Below, one piece after another: positions 22,149 through 34,287 of a stretch of 64,000 bases of DNA (position 1 is its first letter; the number at the start of each line of letters is the position of its first letter). Source of the DNA: Corynespora cassiicola (Eukaryota; Ascomycota; Dothideomycetes; Pleosporales; Corynesporascaceae); the NCBI GenBank assembly GCA_022059125.1, contig JAEUWY010000013.1, positions 372,001-436,000 of the forward strand, in the 5' to 3' direction. Both the position numbers and the translations under genes were made by a program. The notes under the pieces were generated by a model. That model saw nothing but the letters and a program-made list of their open reading frames with translations, was not told where the DNA came from and searched no databases.

Positions 22149-23843
22149 ATGAGGCCGCTGCTCCAGCATGCTTCGCGGTCCGTTCTCGCCAATGCCGCCC
22201 GCCCTGTCCAATTGCACCCGTCTCGAGCCTTTGGACGCCTGGTGAGCTCTGCATCGCGGACACCGTCGGCATGCCGTCAATGCCAGCTCCAGTCATCCTC
22301 ACTAGCGCTCCATCGGAACCCTAGAGTCGCTCTCTATCAATTTAGCCGGCGCCAGTTGTCTGCAACGGGCGTTCTGAGAGAGGAGAAGAAGCCGTCTGGG
22401 CCTCCTGAGCCATCATTCGAGACACAGCCATCACAGAATGCCATCGAGCTCCCACCGCCCCCACCACCCGAGCCGACCGAACCTAAGCAGCCAGAAAAGG
22501 AGGAGGAAGTAGCATCAAAACCGCCCTCGTCAGACCCGACATCGACCGAACCGATTGAGCTTCCGCCGCCAAAAGATGAAGACATTCCGTTAACAGAACT
22601 GAAATCGCCGCCAAAGCCGCAAGATGAAAAGGTCGTGGACAACATAGCTCGGGTGCCCGCAGAAGACCTTCCTTCTCATCGCGAGGCGCAGAGATGGGAC
22701 TTTTCCAAGCGCTTGACAGAGCTCATGGACGAGCTGTTGCCAAAGCTGGCGGTTGTTACGCAAAAGGTCAACACATACACCGGCACAGACTATTCAGGTA
22801 TTGAGGCTTTGAGGAAGGAAATCAAAGAGCAAGGTATGACCGGAAGGATATGCTAGAGTCGGAATTCGGAATCTGACATACCCACAGAAAAGTTAGTCAA
22901 GGCCCGCCGTCTTGCCATTGAGGAGGCCAAAGAAGCTCTCGACGCCGCCCACGCCCAGCAAGCTTCATCCCAGAAAGAGGTCGTCGCCCTATTGGAACGC
23001 AAACACTCTTGGTCCGCAGCAGACTTGGAAAGGTACATGTCCCTGATACGGTCAGAGCATGTCAATGACCAGGCTGTCCGAGAGGCCAAAGAAGCCGTTT
23101 CAACTGCCGAGAATGCTTTGGAAGAATCCCGCACTCAGTTGGAGAGGCGTGAGCGAGCTCAGTACCATGAAGAGCAGATTTGGAGCGATACCATTCGGCG
23201 AAACAGCACCTGGGTCACCTTTGGCCTTATGGGACTCAACATATTCTTGCTTCTGTTGTCTTTGATTGTCCTCGAACCCTGGAGACGGAGGCGGATGGTG
23301 AGGGAAATCAAGAATGCACTTGAAGCTCACAAGGCTGCTACCGAAGCTGTACCTACAGTCGTACCCGCAGTGGCGCCATCGGTGGTCGCGCCATCGGTGG
23401 CCGCGCCCGTTGTCGAAGCTGAGATCGAAAAGGCTCCTGAACCCGTCAGTACCCAGCCGGAAAAGGACCAAGCAGTAGAGACGGCTATTCCCCAGCCCCT
23501 CCCAAACGAAGCGGAAGAAGCCAAGATCGAGTCCATCCCTTTAGAAGACATTGTCCCAAATGATGCAGGACCGGACACTGCTCCCGACGCTGCTGTCCCA
23601 GGAGCTGCTCCCCTCACTCTGGAGGACCTGGACCCCCAGCAGTCCATCGACATCGAAGAGGAAATAAAAGCACGTACGCCTTTGGAATACTGGCAACGCA
23701 GAATCTCCGCCGAGGCCCAGGATCTCCTAAGCGAGAAGACGATATCAATTCGAAAAATAGATCTCACTACCGTCATTGCCCAAAGCGCCGCCGCCGGGGC
23801 GTTCATTACTGGAGCATTAATCGTACTTCTCCGCTCGAATTAA
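22149..23843 (+). CDS. SHE9: She9/Mdm33 mitochondrial inner-membrane protein
   Basis: Exons 22149-22833 and 22888-23843 give 546 residues. The start (MRPLLQHASRSVLANAARPVQ) is an Arg/Ala/Ser-rich presequence. Pro/Glu-rich sequence follows, then a long coiled-coil region (from about 180 to 330; KLVKARRLAIEEAKEALDAA and LERRERAQYHEEQIWSDTIRR). A helix TWVTFGLMGLNIFLLLLSLI (about 336-357) comes next, then an Ala/Pro/Val/Glu-rich segment, and a final helix (about 522-544) at the extreme C-terminus. The coiled coil and first helix match the She9/Mdm33 family, which shapes the inner membrane and affects mitochondrial division. The C-terminal 190 residues, with VVAPS/VAAP repeats, look like an extension compared with yeast. 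Start and splice fit well. Confidence 0.9.
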
Positions 23844-25498
23844 ACCCACTGTGTTACGTAGGATTTGGCCAATCTCCGTCGATTTGCTACTCGGCCCCAT
23901 TGACCCGACACTTGATCACGAGTTCCAAGCCTGCATTGTAGATGCGCTTGATGTACGACTACATATTGTAAATTTAGCTGTAAATACCAGAATCGAGATA
24001 TTGCTCCGGCCGCCACCTTTTTCGAGGTTCCTCTAACGTGCGATGCGGGGTTCAGCCCTGTAAGATGTTGGAGAAAGTCGGACGCCAACTGATAACGTAA
24101 CTGCCCCATTACTTGGCCGTTCTCGCTCACGCCTAATCTCTACCGGCCCTTCTCAATGTCGAACCCACCTGGGGCCAGCTTCTCCAGGAAAATGAATTGC
24201 TTTGATAGGCCTGTTCGAGTCCCAACAGTCATTCTGTCCGCAAATTGAGCGCGGGCGTGATGACTGCGCTTTTCGTACACAACTTACCAATTTGTCGCAA
24301 TTTACTACCGGGAATGAGGCCAGCTGAACTCTGAACAGGAAATTGACAAGGCTCTATACAGCAGTGGTCGTGAATCCTCCACCATGGCCATTTATCATCG
24401 GCCAATGCCGACCTGAGCTGGCTGTCAGATTGTGATCATTTCCTTATTTGCTGAGCAGGCCGCCATCGTCTTACGGATTCAGCTGGTGGAACAACCTGCG
24501 CGCCCTCACAATCTCCATCAGCCCGGATCCTTCCATCGGGAGGCTTGACTCAAAGCAACGACAAACTACGATGCGGCCGTTGCAAAGAAGAAAAAACTAC
24601 ATGGCACAAATATAGAAACGCATTTGGGTGGGGGAATTCTCCGCCCGTGTAGTAAAAACGGCTACATGCTACCTCGACTTGGTAACGCCATCCAGAGAAG
24701 CGACGTCCGTAACGAGGAGCCAGCCACACGATGGATTCTCCGTCCACCACATACAATGCATAGACGCACCGGTATATTCCGAGAGGGGCAGTGGAGCTCC
24801 TTCTTACATCTCCAACGTTGGCTAGCTCGCACATGGAGAGCGTGCGCAGAGACCGGAGAAAAAACTATCGTGGGTTCGAGGACGAAGATACGCTTTTTGG
24901 CAGGGGTCCAGTGTCTATTTCTGTGCTGACTTGGCTTACCTAAATTCGGCCCTTTGGGGCTAAGCATGCAGCTACGGGGTTTAGCGACATCCGGCGAATC
25001 AAATGTAGAGAGGGACGTGTAGAGCTGTTCGCATCAGGCATGGTGCCAGTAGTTAAAATGCTTACATGCATACTGAGGGTCGGTGGTTGGGCTGGAAGTA
25101 GGGAACATGGGAGTGCGTGCGGGAGCAGACGTTCAGCCCTGTGAAAGACTGCGTAGAGTGGGTGGATGAAGAAGGCCAGGTGGGATGGGGCGGCCCTGGG
25201 GTCACACCGCACCTTCGGGAGAGTATATGTAGAAGGCTGGGATGGCACTTTGTCATGAGGAGAGCAGTGTAGTCATCACCCTTCCTCATTACCTCACCTT
25301 CTGCACCATCATCTAGGCCAAACTTGAAGACACTAGCCGAGAGTGTCCTTCTTCGTTGAAGATCTTTTCCTTTTACGAAAACTATCGTGCTACATATTAG
25401 GACGAGGCTCTTTTGTCATCGTTACTCTTGCCTGCACAGACGACGCCAACAAGAAGCAGCTGAACAGTACGTCTCTCTAAGCAGAAACCAACACCAAA
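23844..25498. other. Intergenic, nothing recognised
   Basis: 1.65 kb between two plus-strand genes. Mixed composition, no open frame with recognisable content. A T-arm-like GTTCGAGTCC at about 24205 has no tRNA around it. Presumed 3' flank of SHE9 and promoter of the receptor-like gene. Confidence 0.5.
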
Positions 25499-26626
25499 AT
25501 GGTGTATACAGACATCCACCTCCCGCTTCGTAAGCAACCCCCCCTCGTACCCTCTACCAACTCTCTCAAACGCAAGACCACACAATGCAGCCTACTAACG
25601 CAAGTCTTCACAGCGGGCTTCATCGCCCTGGATTGGTCCCTAATGACCCTCGCCCTCATCCCAATCCTAATCCGCGTCTCCCTCCGCACCCGCAACCGGG
25701 GCCTCCACTCCCTCGCCGCCAACACAGCCGACGCCTTCGTCCTCCTCGCCTGGCTCTCCGGCTGCGTGCTAATCAGCATCAACACGTGGAAAAACACGCT
25801 ACGCATGAAATACCTTTCGTACCCCAAAGAAAGCCTCTACTACGGCGTCCCACCAAGCCTGTCAGGCCACCTCCTCTACGTATCCTGGATCAGCCTCTTC
25901 TCCATCTACATCTCCCTCTGGGCCGCCAAAGCCGCCTTCCTCGCCTTCTACTACAGCATCTTCTCCCTGCAAGGCCGGCGTGCGCGCATAACCCTCGCCT
26001 GCGCATGCGCCTTCACAGCCGCAACCTTCCTCCTCCACATGTTCCTCATCGCCTTCTGGTGCAGCCCCATATCCGCAAACTGGGCACCCCCGCCGGGCGG
26101 CCACCTCTGCTCTGCCGTGCACAGCATGTCCAGCGTCACAATCTCCACCTTCTGCAACGTAGCCACGGACCTCGTCATCCTCAGCATCCCCATCTCCACG
26201 CTGCTGTCGACCAAGCTGGGGCGCACGGAGAGGGCGGGCCTCGCGTTCGTGTTTCTGATGGGGAGCGTGTCGGTGGTGGCGGCACTTGTGCGGTTCGTGA
26301 CGCTCAAGCTGGTGCAGAGTGTGCCGAGGGCGGAGATTACGCATACGATTGATGTGTGGGCGTTGGTGGAGATTGTGAGTTCGATCCTTGCGGTTTGCTT
26401 GCCGAGTTTGAGGACTTTTGTGAGGAGGAGGAGGGGGGCTGGGGTGGTGAGGTTGGAGAGTGGGCAGAGGAGTGCCGAGGCAAGTGTTAGTGGGAATGAG
26501 AAGGGGGTGGGGGTGCAGGGGGATAAGGTGGTGGAGGAAAGGAGGGAAAGGAGTTGGTGGGGGGATGTGGAGTCGGGGAGTCCGATTGAGAGTCCGATCG
26601 AGGGGCCACGGGATGAGAGGATGTGA
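25499..26626 (+). CDS. Seven-helix rhodopsin/Pth11-like protein
   Basis: Exons 25499-25529 and 25614-26626 give 347 residues. The 84-nt intron has a GTAAGC donor, CTAAC branch site and CACAG end; reading through it would also stay open but adds 28 unhydrophobic residues. Seven hydrophobic segments are visible, for example FIALDWSLMTLALIPILI, FVLLAWLSGCVLISI, WISLFSIYISLWAAKAAF and IVSSILAVCLPSL. Between helices lies AFWCSPISANWAPPPGGHLC, matching the two-Cys loop conserved in the fungal integral-membrane (rhodopsin-like/Pth11) superfamily. The last 70 residues are a hydrophilic, Ser/Glu/Gly-rich cytosolic tail. Ligand and pathway unknown; relatives act in surface sensing. The coding strand changes from C-ending to G-rich codons near 26215. 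Confidence 0.85.
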   Translation: MVYTDIHLPLRKQPPLVPSTNSLKRKTTQCSLLTQVFTAGFIALDWSLMTLALIPILIRVSLRTRNRGLHSLAANTADAFVLLAWLSGCVLISINTWKNTLRMKYLSYPKESLYYGVPPSLSGHLLYVSWISLFSIYISLWAAKAAFLAFYYSIFSLQGRRARITLACACAFTAATFLLHMFLIAFWCSPISANWAPPPGGHLCSAVHSMSSVTISTFCNVATDLVILSIPISTLLSTKLGRTERAGLAFVFLMGSVSVVAALVRFVTLKLVQSVPRAEITHTIDVWALVEIVSSILAVCLPSLRTFVRRRRGAGVVRLESGQRSAEASVSGNEKGVGVQGDKVVEERRERSWWGDVESGSPIESPIEGPRDERM

Positions 26627-27084
26627 TTAGGAGGTTTTTTCCTTCCTTCTCCCTTTTTCTCTGCATTCCTGTTTCCTACATTCGTTCTTTCATCTGCAAA
26701 ATCTTGGATGGTATTGTCAGCGCGGCGTTTGGAAAGTTTGTTGCATAGCGCGGACTTGTTCGCTTCTCTCATTCTCTCGTTATCCTCCTGTTATAGATAC
26801 CACTTGATACGACTGCCACGAAACGATTCCATCATGTCACAACGGTGCCACATTACATTTTTTTTTATTACTTGACAAAACCTCTACTACAATCTGCATT
26901 TTAGTTCTACATTAGATTCTATCCACTTTTCGCGCACCAACCGTTACTCCTTTCCTTAGTCGTACAATATGAAATACAATATCCCATTTCCCTATGCCTG
27001 AATCCTGTAGTAAAGTGCCTGCCATCCTAATATGCGTCCATGTCTGAACCAGGGCTCAATGCCCATATATCATACTACAAGTCC
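26627..27084. other. AT-rich region between convergent genes
   Basis: 3' flanks of the receptor-like gene (+) and the small unknown gene (-). T-rich tracts near 26640 and 26860. No gene seen. Confidence 0.5.
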
Positions 27085-28052
27085 TCAGCCTTGAACGAGG
27101 AGCCTTTTCCCAGCCATCCCCTCGCCCTCGCTACCGGTACTTTCCGCATCTCCATCTACACCAAGGGAAGTACCCCTAGCCTTAATAAGAGTTTTGTCTT
27201 CATTCGAAACTCCATTTGCCTCGCTCATGACGTCCTGCTCCCCAAATTGACCCCCGCTCTTTGCACTAACTGGCGTGTCGAGGTCAACATTCAAAGCGCT
27301 GTCCTTGAAATCGATATCCAAATCTAGCTTCACGATTACCTCATCTTCAATTCTCACATCTGTGTCCTCTTCCGTGGCCTTTTCACTATTAGGGTCGAGC
27401 TCCTGATATCCCGAATGATGGCTCTGTAGGCCCGTGCTGAGCCGGCGTGTGCGATCCCAAACGCTCTTCATTCGATTTGAGGGTGGAAGGGTATCGTTGT
27501 GCTTTTGGCGTGGAGGGGTTGGTAGCGTGGGTGGCAAGTTGGCGGATGCGGCGTTGAGCAGGGGGTGGGAGGGTTCGCGAGAGTGGGGTGGTGAGGAGAG
27601 CTCCGAGGGGGGCTGTGAAGGTGGATGGGATTGGAGGCTTAGGAGGCGGATGGCGTCGTTGGAGACTTTTTCGCGGATAAGGCGTCTGCTGTGGGGTTGT
27701 CAGTGTCACGATAAACTGTGATGTTGTTTATATCCTTTTCGGAGTTTGAAGTGGCGCATCGAGTTCACGGGTTCAATCGTAGAAAGGATAGAGTGACCGC
27801 TGAAAGCACACTGGAAATGGCGGGTATTCGAAGCACAGAGGAAACGTGTTTACTCACTCTTCATCACTTAGGCCAGGCATCCCTTCGCCCGCATCCATTC
27901 GGCGTACATCCGTTGGAGATCCCTTGACTCGTGTTAGCCGCGCCACAAGGGAGAGGAGTGCGCCATACAATCTCCATGCAAGCCTTCGTTTCCTCCTTTC
28001 TGCAGCACAGAATTGCTCTCCGAATTTTCGCAATGAAATTTCTGATGGCCAT
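27085..28052 (-). CDS. Small unknown protein with N-terminal Cys pair
   Basis: Not recognised. Exons 28052-27969, 27922-27858 and 27688-27085 join in frame through introns of 46 and 170 nt (GCTAAC branch in the first) to give 250 residues. The short start (MAIRNFIAKIRRAILCC) is amphipathic and basic and ends in two Cys, a typical site for membrane attachment by palmitoylation. DRRLIREKVSNDAIRLLSLQ looks helical. The middle is Pro/Ser/His-rich, and the C-terminal half is acidic with IVKLDLDIDF and ALNVDLDT. A peripheral membrane adaptor would fit, but this is inference from composition. CT-rich sequence (GA-rich on +) lies just upstream of the start, as in fungal leaders. Confidence 0.65.
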
Positions 28053-29060
28053 GGTGTATATTCTAGAAGAAAGAAAGAGAGAAAGAGAGAGAAGTGAAAT
28101 GAAATTAAGCGAGTGAGGGTATAACGGGTGGCAAACGAAAGACGATAGTTGGCAAGGCACGCTCGGCAAAAACCACAAACAAAAGACAAACGCACAATCA
28201 AAAATGGGAGTGGAGAGGCTGAAGGGTCTTGTACGTCTTCGACCATTGAAGCTCAAAGAGCGAAGAGGTTGGAGGCACCTCAGTAAAGATTCGAAACGTC
28301 GGCTATATAAAGGTAGTCGAGCATGAGACGGTCGCTATGTGGCGGGCCGGCCACGCGATGGAAATTTGATCGGCATTCTTTGCCTGTGGAGGACAATAGT
28401 CGAATGTTCCACATTCTTTGCCTCATCAAGGATTTGACTGCCGGAATCACCCTTGGAATGCGGGTCGTGGAAGGCTTTGCGGCACCGCTCGCTTAACCGC
28501 AACCAAATCTTATGGTCAGCGAATCTCAGACTAACTGTCTAACTAGAAGGCGGAGGAGCTCGATATTGACGCGTGCGGAAGAAAGGGGGGTCGCATTATC
28601 AATCAGATGCGATACTGACTCGAAGCATTGAGAAGTTGGGTGTCAGTTAGGGAGCTGCTTTGGTACATCCTGTCGTAGCACCACGCCTTGTGAGACCAGC
28701 CTTGCATACGCGTACATTCTTCACTCAGGTACCATTTCGTGGGACGCGTTTTATAGACGAATAACATTGGGGCTGCATTTATGAGACGGATGGTTCCACG
28801 CTGATGCATGAAGGGTGAACTGACATCTGTAAAAGCATGACTGCCATACCACTTTTGAGTTCACTACTGCAGCTTCCATGCAGCATTATCAATTCAGGTG
28901 AGAATTAATCCATTCTTCGACAATTTTTCATGTTTGAAAGCCTGCTGGAGTTAGATGACAGGCTGTACTAGATGTGTGCTGAGATCTGGCCTTTGGGACG
29001 AGTAACCAGACGTCTCACAAACACAGACTTAGTGAGTCATACCTCTTCGTGCGCCTGTAT
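28053..29060. other. Intergenic, nothing recognised
   Basis: 1 kb between two minus-strand genes. Only short open frames. Presumed promoter of the small unknown gene and 3' flank of the aldehyde dehydrogenase gene. Confidence 0.5.
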
Positions 29061-30564
29061 TTATTTCGGGTAGTCCTTGACGTGGTAGCTCTTGAGTTTG
29101 ACAAATTGATCAAAACCAAACTTGCTCAATGTCTGTCCCTTTCCGGAGTCTTTCCAGCCCACCCACGCAAGGTCCTAATTTTGTCAGCATGACGATCAAG
29201 GTCAGCTCTGTTTCACTTACAGGGGCAGGGTAATCGCAACGGTTCACAAAGACAGTACCAGCTTCGATATCGTCAATGAGCTCGTGACCCCTCTCGACAT
29301 CCTTGGTCCAGATGCTGGCTGTGAGACCAAACTGGCTATCGTTCATAAGTGTGATTGCCTCGGCGTCATCCTTTACCTTCATCACGGGAATAACAGGTCC
29401 AAATGTCTCTTCTGTCATAACAGCCATATCGTGATTGACGTTTGTAAGAAGAGTGGGAGCAACGTAGTTGCCGTCGGCGGGAGGAGACTTGAAGGTGTCG
29501 TTCTCAGGGGTTGAGTCCTTTGCTCCCTTCTCAAGGGCATCTTTGACGTGGGCCTGGATGGACTCGGCAGACCTCTTAGAGACAACAGGGCCAATATGGG
29601 TGTTCTTGTCGAATGGATCCCCGAGCCTGTACCCCTTCAACACATCTTGAACGGCAGACACAAACTCATCATGGATCTTCTCATCGACATAGACTCGTTC
29701 AACACTGCAGCAGCTCTGGCCCGAGTTGAAGATGGCGCCGTCCACAATCTCCTCGGCAGCCCACTTGATGTCCACATCCGAGCGAATATATGCAGGATCC
29801 TTGCCACCAAGCTCAAGCCCGACACGAACGGCCACGCGATCGCTGGCGGCATTTTGCACGGCAAGACCACCGGCTACCGAACCAGTGAAGCAGACCAGCT
29901 GGATGTGGGGAGACCGGGCAATGGCCTCAATCTGGGTTAGTGACCCGCTGTGAAAGACTTGGAGGACGCCTTCGGGGAGCCCGGCGTCCTTGAAGATCTG
30001 CTGGATCTGCTCTGCACTGGTTGGGGTCTGGGGAGAGGGCTTCAGGATGAGCGAGTTGCCAGCAAGCAGAGCAGGAACTATCGAGTTCACCAGGGTCAAA
30101 TACGGGTACTGCAGCATATGTCAGAGCGAGGAAGCGAATATAGGTCTTGCCACACTAACGTTCCACGGAAATAGAATCAAGACAGGCCCCAGTGGAACCT
30201 TTTTGATATAGCGCTTGAAGCCCTTCTCAGGCTCGCCATCCGTGTCTTTGAGGGTCTCGCCACTGATCTTGAGAAGGTACTCGCCGCGCATGACTGCAGT
30301 AGCGACCTCCTTGGGGGTGTAGGCGATGGGGCGGCCCATCTGTTCGGTGATCTCCTTGCCCAATGCATCCTGGCGCTCGCTCAGCAGCTTCATGGCCTTC
30401 TTGACAATGGCCTGCCTGTCTTCCAGCGAGGTACGGCGGAACGAGTCAAAGGCACGGGCAGCCGTCTCAGGGATGGACTTGAGATCAACATCGGAGAGGC
30501 CATTTCGCGTGAGGATTGGCTTGTTGGTGATGGGGGAGATGGTCGTGATGGTCTCGACAGACAT
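29061..30564 (-). CDS. NAD(P)-dependent aldehyde dehydrogenase
   Basis: Exons 30564-30160, 30108-29221 and 29174-29061 give 468 residues, normal for the ALDH superfamily. Motifs in order: KKVPLGPVLILFPWN joined to YPYLTLVNSIVPALLAGNS (substrate/cofactor entry); KPSPQTP; CFTGSVAGG (cofactor loop); GLELGGKDPAYI (general-base Glu); FNSGQSCCSVERVYV (nucleophilic Cys in GQSC); EETFGPVIPV; and in the last exon GWKDSGKGQTLSKFGF. All catalytic residues are present, so it should oxidise an aldehyde to the acid. The GGKDPAYI variant is seen in a broad fungal ALDH branch without an agreed substrate; some relatives are annotated as succinate-semialdehyde dehydrogenases. No targeting peptide is evident. 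Divergent from xlnR across 4.8 kb. Confidence 0.93.
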
Positions 30565-31355
30565 GATGATGGCGCGGGCAAGGCGTGACCTTTGTGGTTA
30601 ATTAAGAGCAGAGTGAGTCCAGGGAGGGCACCAATGTAGGGCCGTGGAACGATGCAGTTAATTTTGAAGTTGAGCCTTGTTCGAGCTTTCGCCCTCCGCT
30701 GCCCGCCGCCGATAACCGGTGACGTATCCCCACCCCCCACCACCTGATAGCGCTAGTGCCCGATGCAGTCTGGCGCGGCTCGTTTCTCGGCGCGTCCACG
30801 GGCCCAGTGACGGAGCCCTCACGCCTCGCCGCCGTCCGCCCTCTCGTCGACCTCTCCGATGGTCCTCCAGCTGACTTTGCCATCCAATATACAGCAAACG
30901 CGATCCCCCTCCAGCTCCGCGTTGGGCACAGTCTTGGTTGCGAAGGTCCCGTTCGCGCGGTGGGCTTTGATTGGCCCGCGCCGGTCCCTGCGCTCGCCTC
31001 TTTGCCTTCGCCTTGCTCCTCTCCAGGTGAGCTCAAGGGGGTACCCCGCAAGTCACTCCAGAACCGCCATATCTCTCGGCCACGTCCGCTTCGGTGCTGC
31101 CATCGAACAAAAAGGACCGATTTGGGGCCTCCAACAGCAGACTGGTGGAGGATCTCTTCCACTTCGTCGACGACCTGTTCGCTGGATCTCCGACAGAGGG
31201 TTTCGCGGTAGGAAGCGCACATGGTTCCCACGCACTCGGCCGCTTGGGAGCTCGAGCTAGGCTCAGGGACATCTGGAGATCCGTGTCCCTTCCCTTTGCC
31301 CCGACAGACGGCACGAAAACCAGGAATCGGGGTGGCTCTGCCTGGCCAGTCGGTG

Positions 31356-31371
31356 CCCCCCCCCCCCCCCC
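31356..31371. repeat. C16 homopolymer
   Basis: Sixteen consecutive C on the + strand. Prone to sequencing error or slippage; it lies in non-coding sequence. Confidence 0.85.
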
Positions 31372-34097
31372 AATTCCGTGCTCCCACAGCAGAAAAAAGA
31401 ATAACACACCACCGTCCGCGCCCGCCTAGGGGCTGGTTGCACAAAGTTGGATTGTTGTTGTGAAGTCGCTGCCTGTTTATCTTGTGGCGTTCGCGAATGG
31501 AGCAGGAGAAGGATCAGGCACAGCCAACGCACGCCGTCAGCAAGCCGCCCGAAGGGCGGCATCCTTCAGATCCCCTCCGAGGCCCGATTGCTAACGTCAA
31601 GACCCTGCTACCTCAAGATTACTTGAACCATCCCAATCGGAAAGTGGGAGATGATCACATCACATGGAGCCCAACTCCCCAGGACTGAGTGGCGTACCAC
31701 ATTGCCATGGACACCTCGATCACCCTCAGCTTCTGGCCCCGTCACTCATCTGCACACATCAACTGCAGTCTGCATGCGCAATACTCTTGGGCCTACGAGC
31801 CTATTTCCAGTCGGGCCTGGGGAGCCGTCTGTGCAGACGTGCAGTTCTATTCATTTCCCCGGCTTGCAGTTCTCCACGAAGTACGGTACTTTACGGTACT
31901 CGCTACGAAATCATTCAAGTGCCGATCCAGTCTGATGGTGAAAATGGGCTTGTTGGGCCTCAGGTTTTCATCTCTATTCCCGCTGACATGCCATTTGTTG
32001 CGCCGATTCTGCGAAAGGCCGAAAGGAAACCTCATAATCATTACTCCCATGTAGGCCTTGCAGCCACACCAGCCTGACCAAGTGCTCAGCCGACTAACTC
32101 CCTCGTCCTTGCAACGCCTCTACTAACGACGCGCCCAAGAGCATACCTCGCAGTATTGTCCAGCCAAGATAGATGAGTCCAGGTCGACCCGGAAGCATCA
32201 AGTGCGACCTAAAGTCTTCGCATTATAGACCAACGCGGCTGAGTAGCGTAGCGTTCTCGTGGCTTGGTCGAGAAGGCGAGACACGGCCCCCGAGAGGGGC
32301 TTTCGTCACTCTACGCCTCTGGTGACATTGGTGGCAAGTCCGCATCCGTCCGGCTTGACCAGCGCCAAAGATCCGACGATCTGGCAATACGGGTGAGACT
32401 GCTTGTCGAGGAAAGTCACAATTCCGTGACTGACCTACTGCACAGTCGGTATCGAATGCATAACAGGGCCTTGAGGCAAAAGCCTGCTCAGACAACTCCA
32501 AAAATTCCAAAATTGCTATTGGTCAAGATTAATGCACGCCCTCGACTGAGCAAAGGTTTCGTGAATTCGCGTGCAGCTCATTCTCCTCGTTGTCCATCTG
32601 AAGGGCGGTATGGGACGGCTAGCGCTTTCCAGTAAGTGCGAGTAACTGGCAGGATTCGAGAGCGATTCTCGGTCCAGGGGTCTGCTCCACACAACACCTA
32701 GCGCACCGTCAAGGTCGCTGGTGGAGGGTGTGGAAGCCATCTGAGTGGTCAGGACGGGCTTGACATGGCTGCTGCTCGGTTCGTCTGCCGCTTTACCGAC
32801 ACGGACGAACTGGTCTATTGAGCTTAGAAGCCAGCACTACGCAAACAACGAACCGTTCCCTACCAGATCGCGTGTCCAGAGGCTGCGGAGAAAAGCACCC
32901 GTTCCCGAAGTGGTGTGGAGCGGAATCCGTCTTACCACCCCAGTCCTCCGCGAAAACCTTGCTGGCTGAGCAGAATCCCGAGCGCGTCATACTCAGCATT
33001 TGACGCCCTCCTCACCAAGTCCTTTCGTTATTCAACCTTTGTCACAAGTTATGCCCTCGCATGTTCCATCCTTGTCTGCGACGGTCGAGTCTTCGGACCC
33101 ACAACTTCCTTGGGAAATTGGACGCGGACGAGACCCAACGGTTATTGCTGTGGACGCGTCCTGGCCTCCCGGTCAATAGAGCATATTCGCTAGTTGATCG
33201 CCCGGAGGGATATGCCGGTCACGTAACCAAAAAAATCAATTCTCGAGATCTCTATGGACGTTCCTGCAGCGCGAGGCCGCCAAGGTGTCGAAGAAGCATG
33301 TTGAAGTAAATGAAGTAAGGACCTGGCCGTTGAAATGCGGAGCGATCCGCTGGCTCTACAGAATCGTCAGCCAACCCAAGGTGGGGATCATTCCACTAGT
33401 TCGTCCGTAGGTTGAGTCAGATGCAATGAGCCACGTTCCTTCGAGATATGGCGAGGGGTAAGGCGATAGCCCCATAATGGTCAGACACAGCTGTCAGGTT
33501 TACTATGAAAGCGATGGGATTAGATGCGGCCGCATGGGATGGAGCAAAAAAAAAAAAGACGGGCCTTAGCGCAGGCCGTCTGCAGCCACTCGCACTGCCG
33601 CCCTGCTCATAGGCCGCAGCAAAGGCTGGAATGGCTGGACCAGGCACGTTGACATGGCCGTGCCGTAACCTCTCATTTTGGACGACATATCATAGGACGG
33701 CGTATTATAGACCAGAGTTTTTGCGTACCAAGCCTTCTCTCCAGACCCAGGCTGGCACTCAGACAGAACTTTCTGCAGGTGACGGACCAAGACAGCCTCC
33801 ATACTGTGGAGGAGCTTCACAACATGCATTACCGAGCGCCGATAATGGACACCATTATCATGCGCAGCCATCCGAGGGCTTGACGTAAGCGATTTGTTTC
33901 TGGGGTTGCCCCATCCAAACCCCAGGGACGCCAATCCGAAGCACGATATCTTTGGATGCGTTTTGGAAAGCGTGAGACGGATCTCATCTCTTCGGACCAT
34001 GGCAAGCAAGCGGCAATGAGCATTGATTCATGCTTCGCCGGCTTCTTCTGGTAGAATTCTGGATGAAAAGGCTGATCCGCACAGGCAAGAGGCGGAC

Positions 34098-34287
34098 GGC
34101 TAGTGGGATGGATTATTCACGGGGATGCAGTATGACCGGCAGCAGTGGCGGGCAACGGGCAACCTTGTATGGCTGCCAGGACGCATTGCCAGGACTCGAA
34201 ATGTCTGGAGGCGCTCGTACTGGAGGGGTACATTGAGGATGGCGGCCGTGGGCGGAGACAGAAAGGGTCCCGTGCCATCGACTAGCC
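34098..34287. promoter_or_regulatory. GGCTAG sites upstream of xlnR
   Basis: GGCTAG occurs at 34098-34103 (+) and, inverted, at 34282-34287; a third copy is at 32617-32622. XlnR-type activators are reported to bind GGCTAA and close variants, so self-regulation is possible. Six-base sites arise by chance about once every 2 kb over both strands, and these are 1.1-2.8 kb from the ATG, so support is weak. Confidence 0.2.

Noticed and set aside
24190..24250. T-arm-like GTTCGAGTCC suggesting a tRNA
   Set aside because: No five-base T stem, no acceptor stem and no D or anticodon arm around it.
25585..26352. Plus-strand 255-codon Pro/His/Arg-rich frame
   Set aside because: Shifted-frame shadow of the seven-helix receptor-like gene.
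13982..30564. Biosynthetic gene cluster around the tyrosinase
   Set aside because: Neighbours are housekeeping genes; no synthase, P450, methyltransferase or cluster regulator is present.
30602..31444. Minus-strand 280-codon frame
   Set aside because: No recognisable domain, crosses a C16 run, and is opposed by equally long plus-strand frames.
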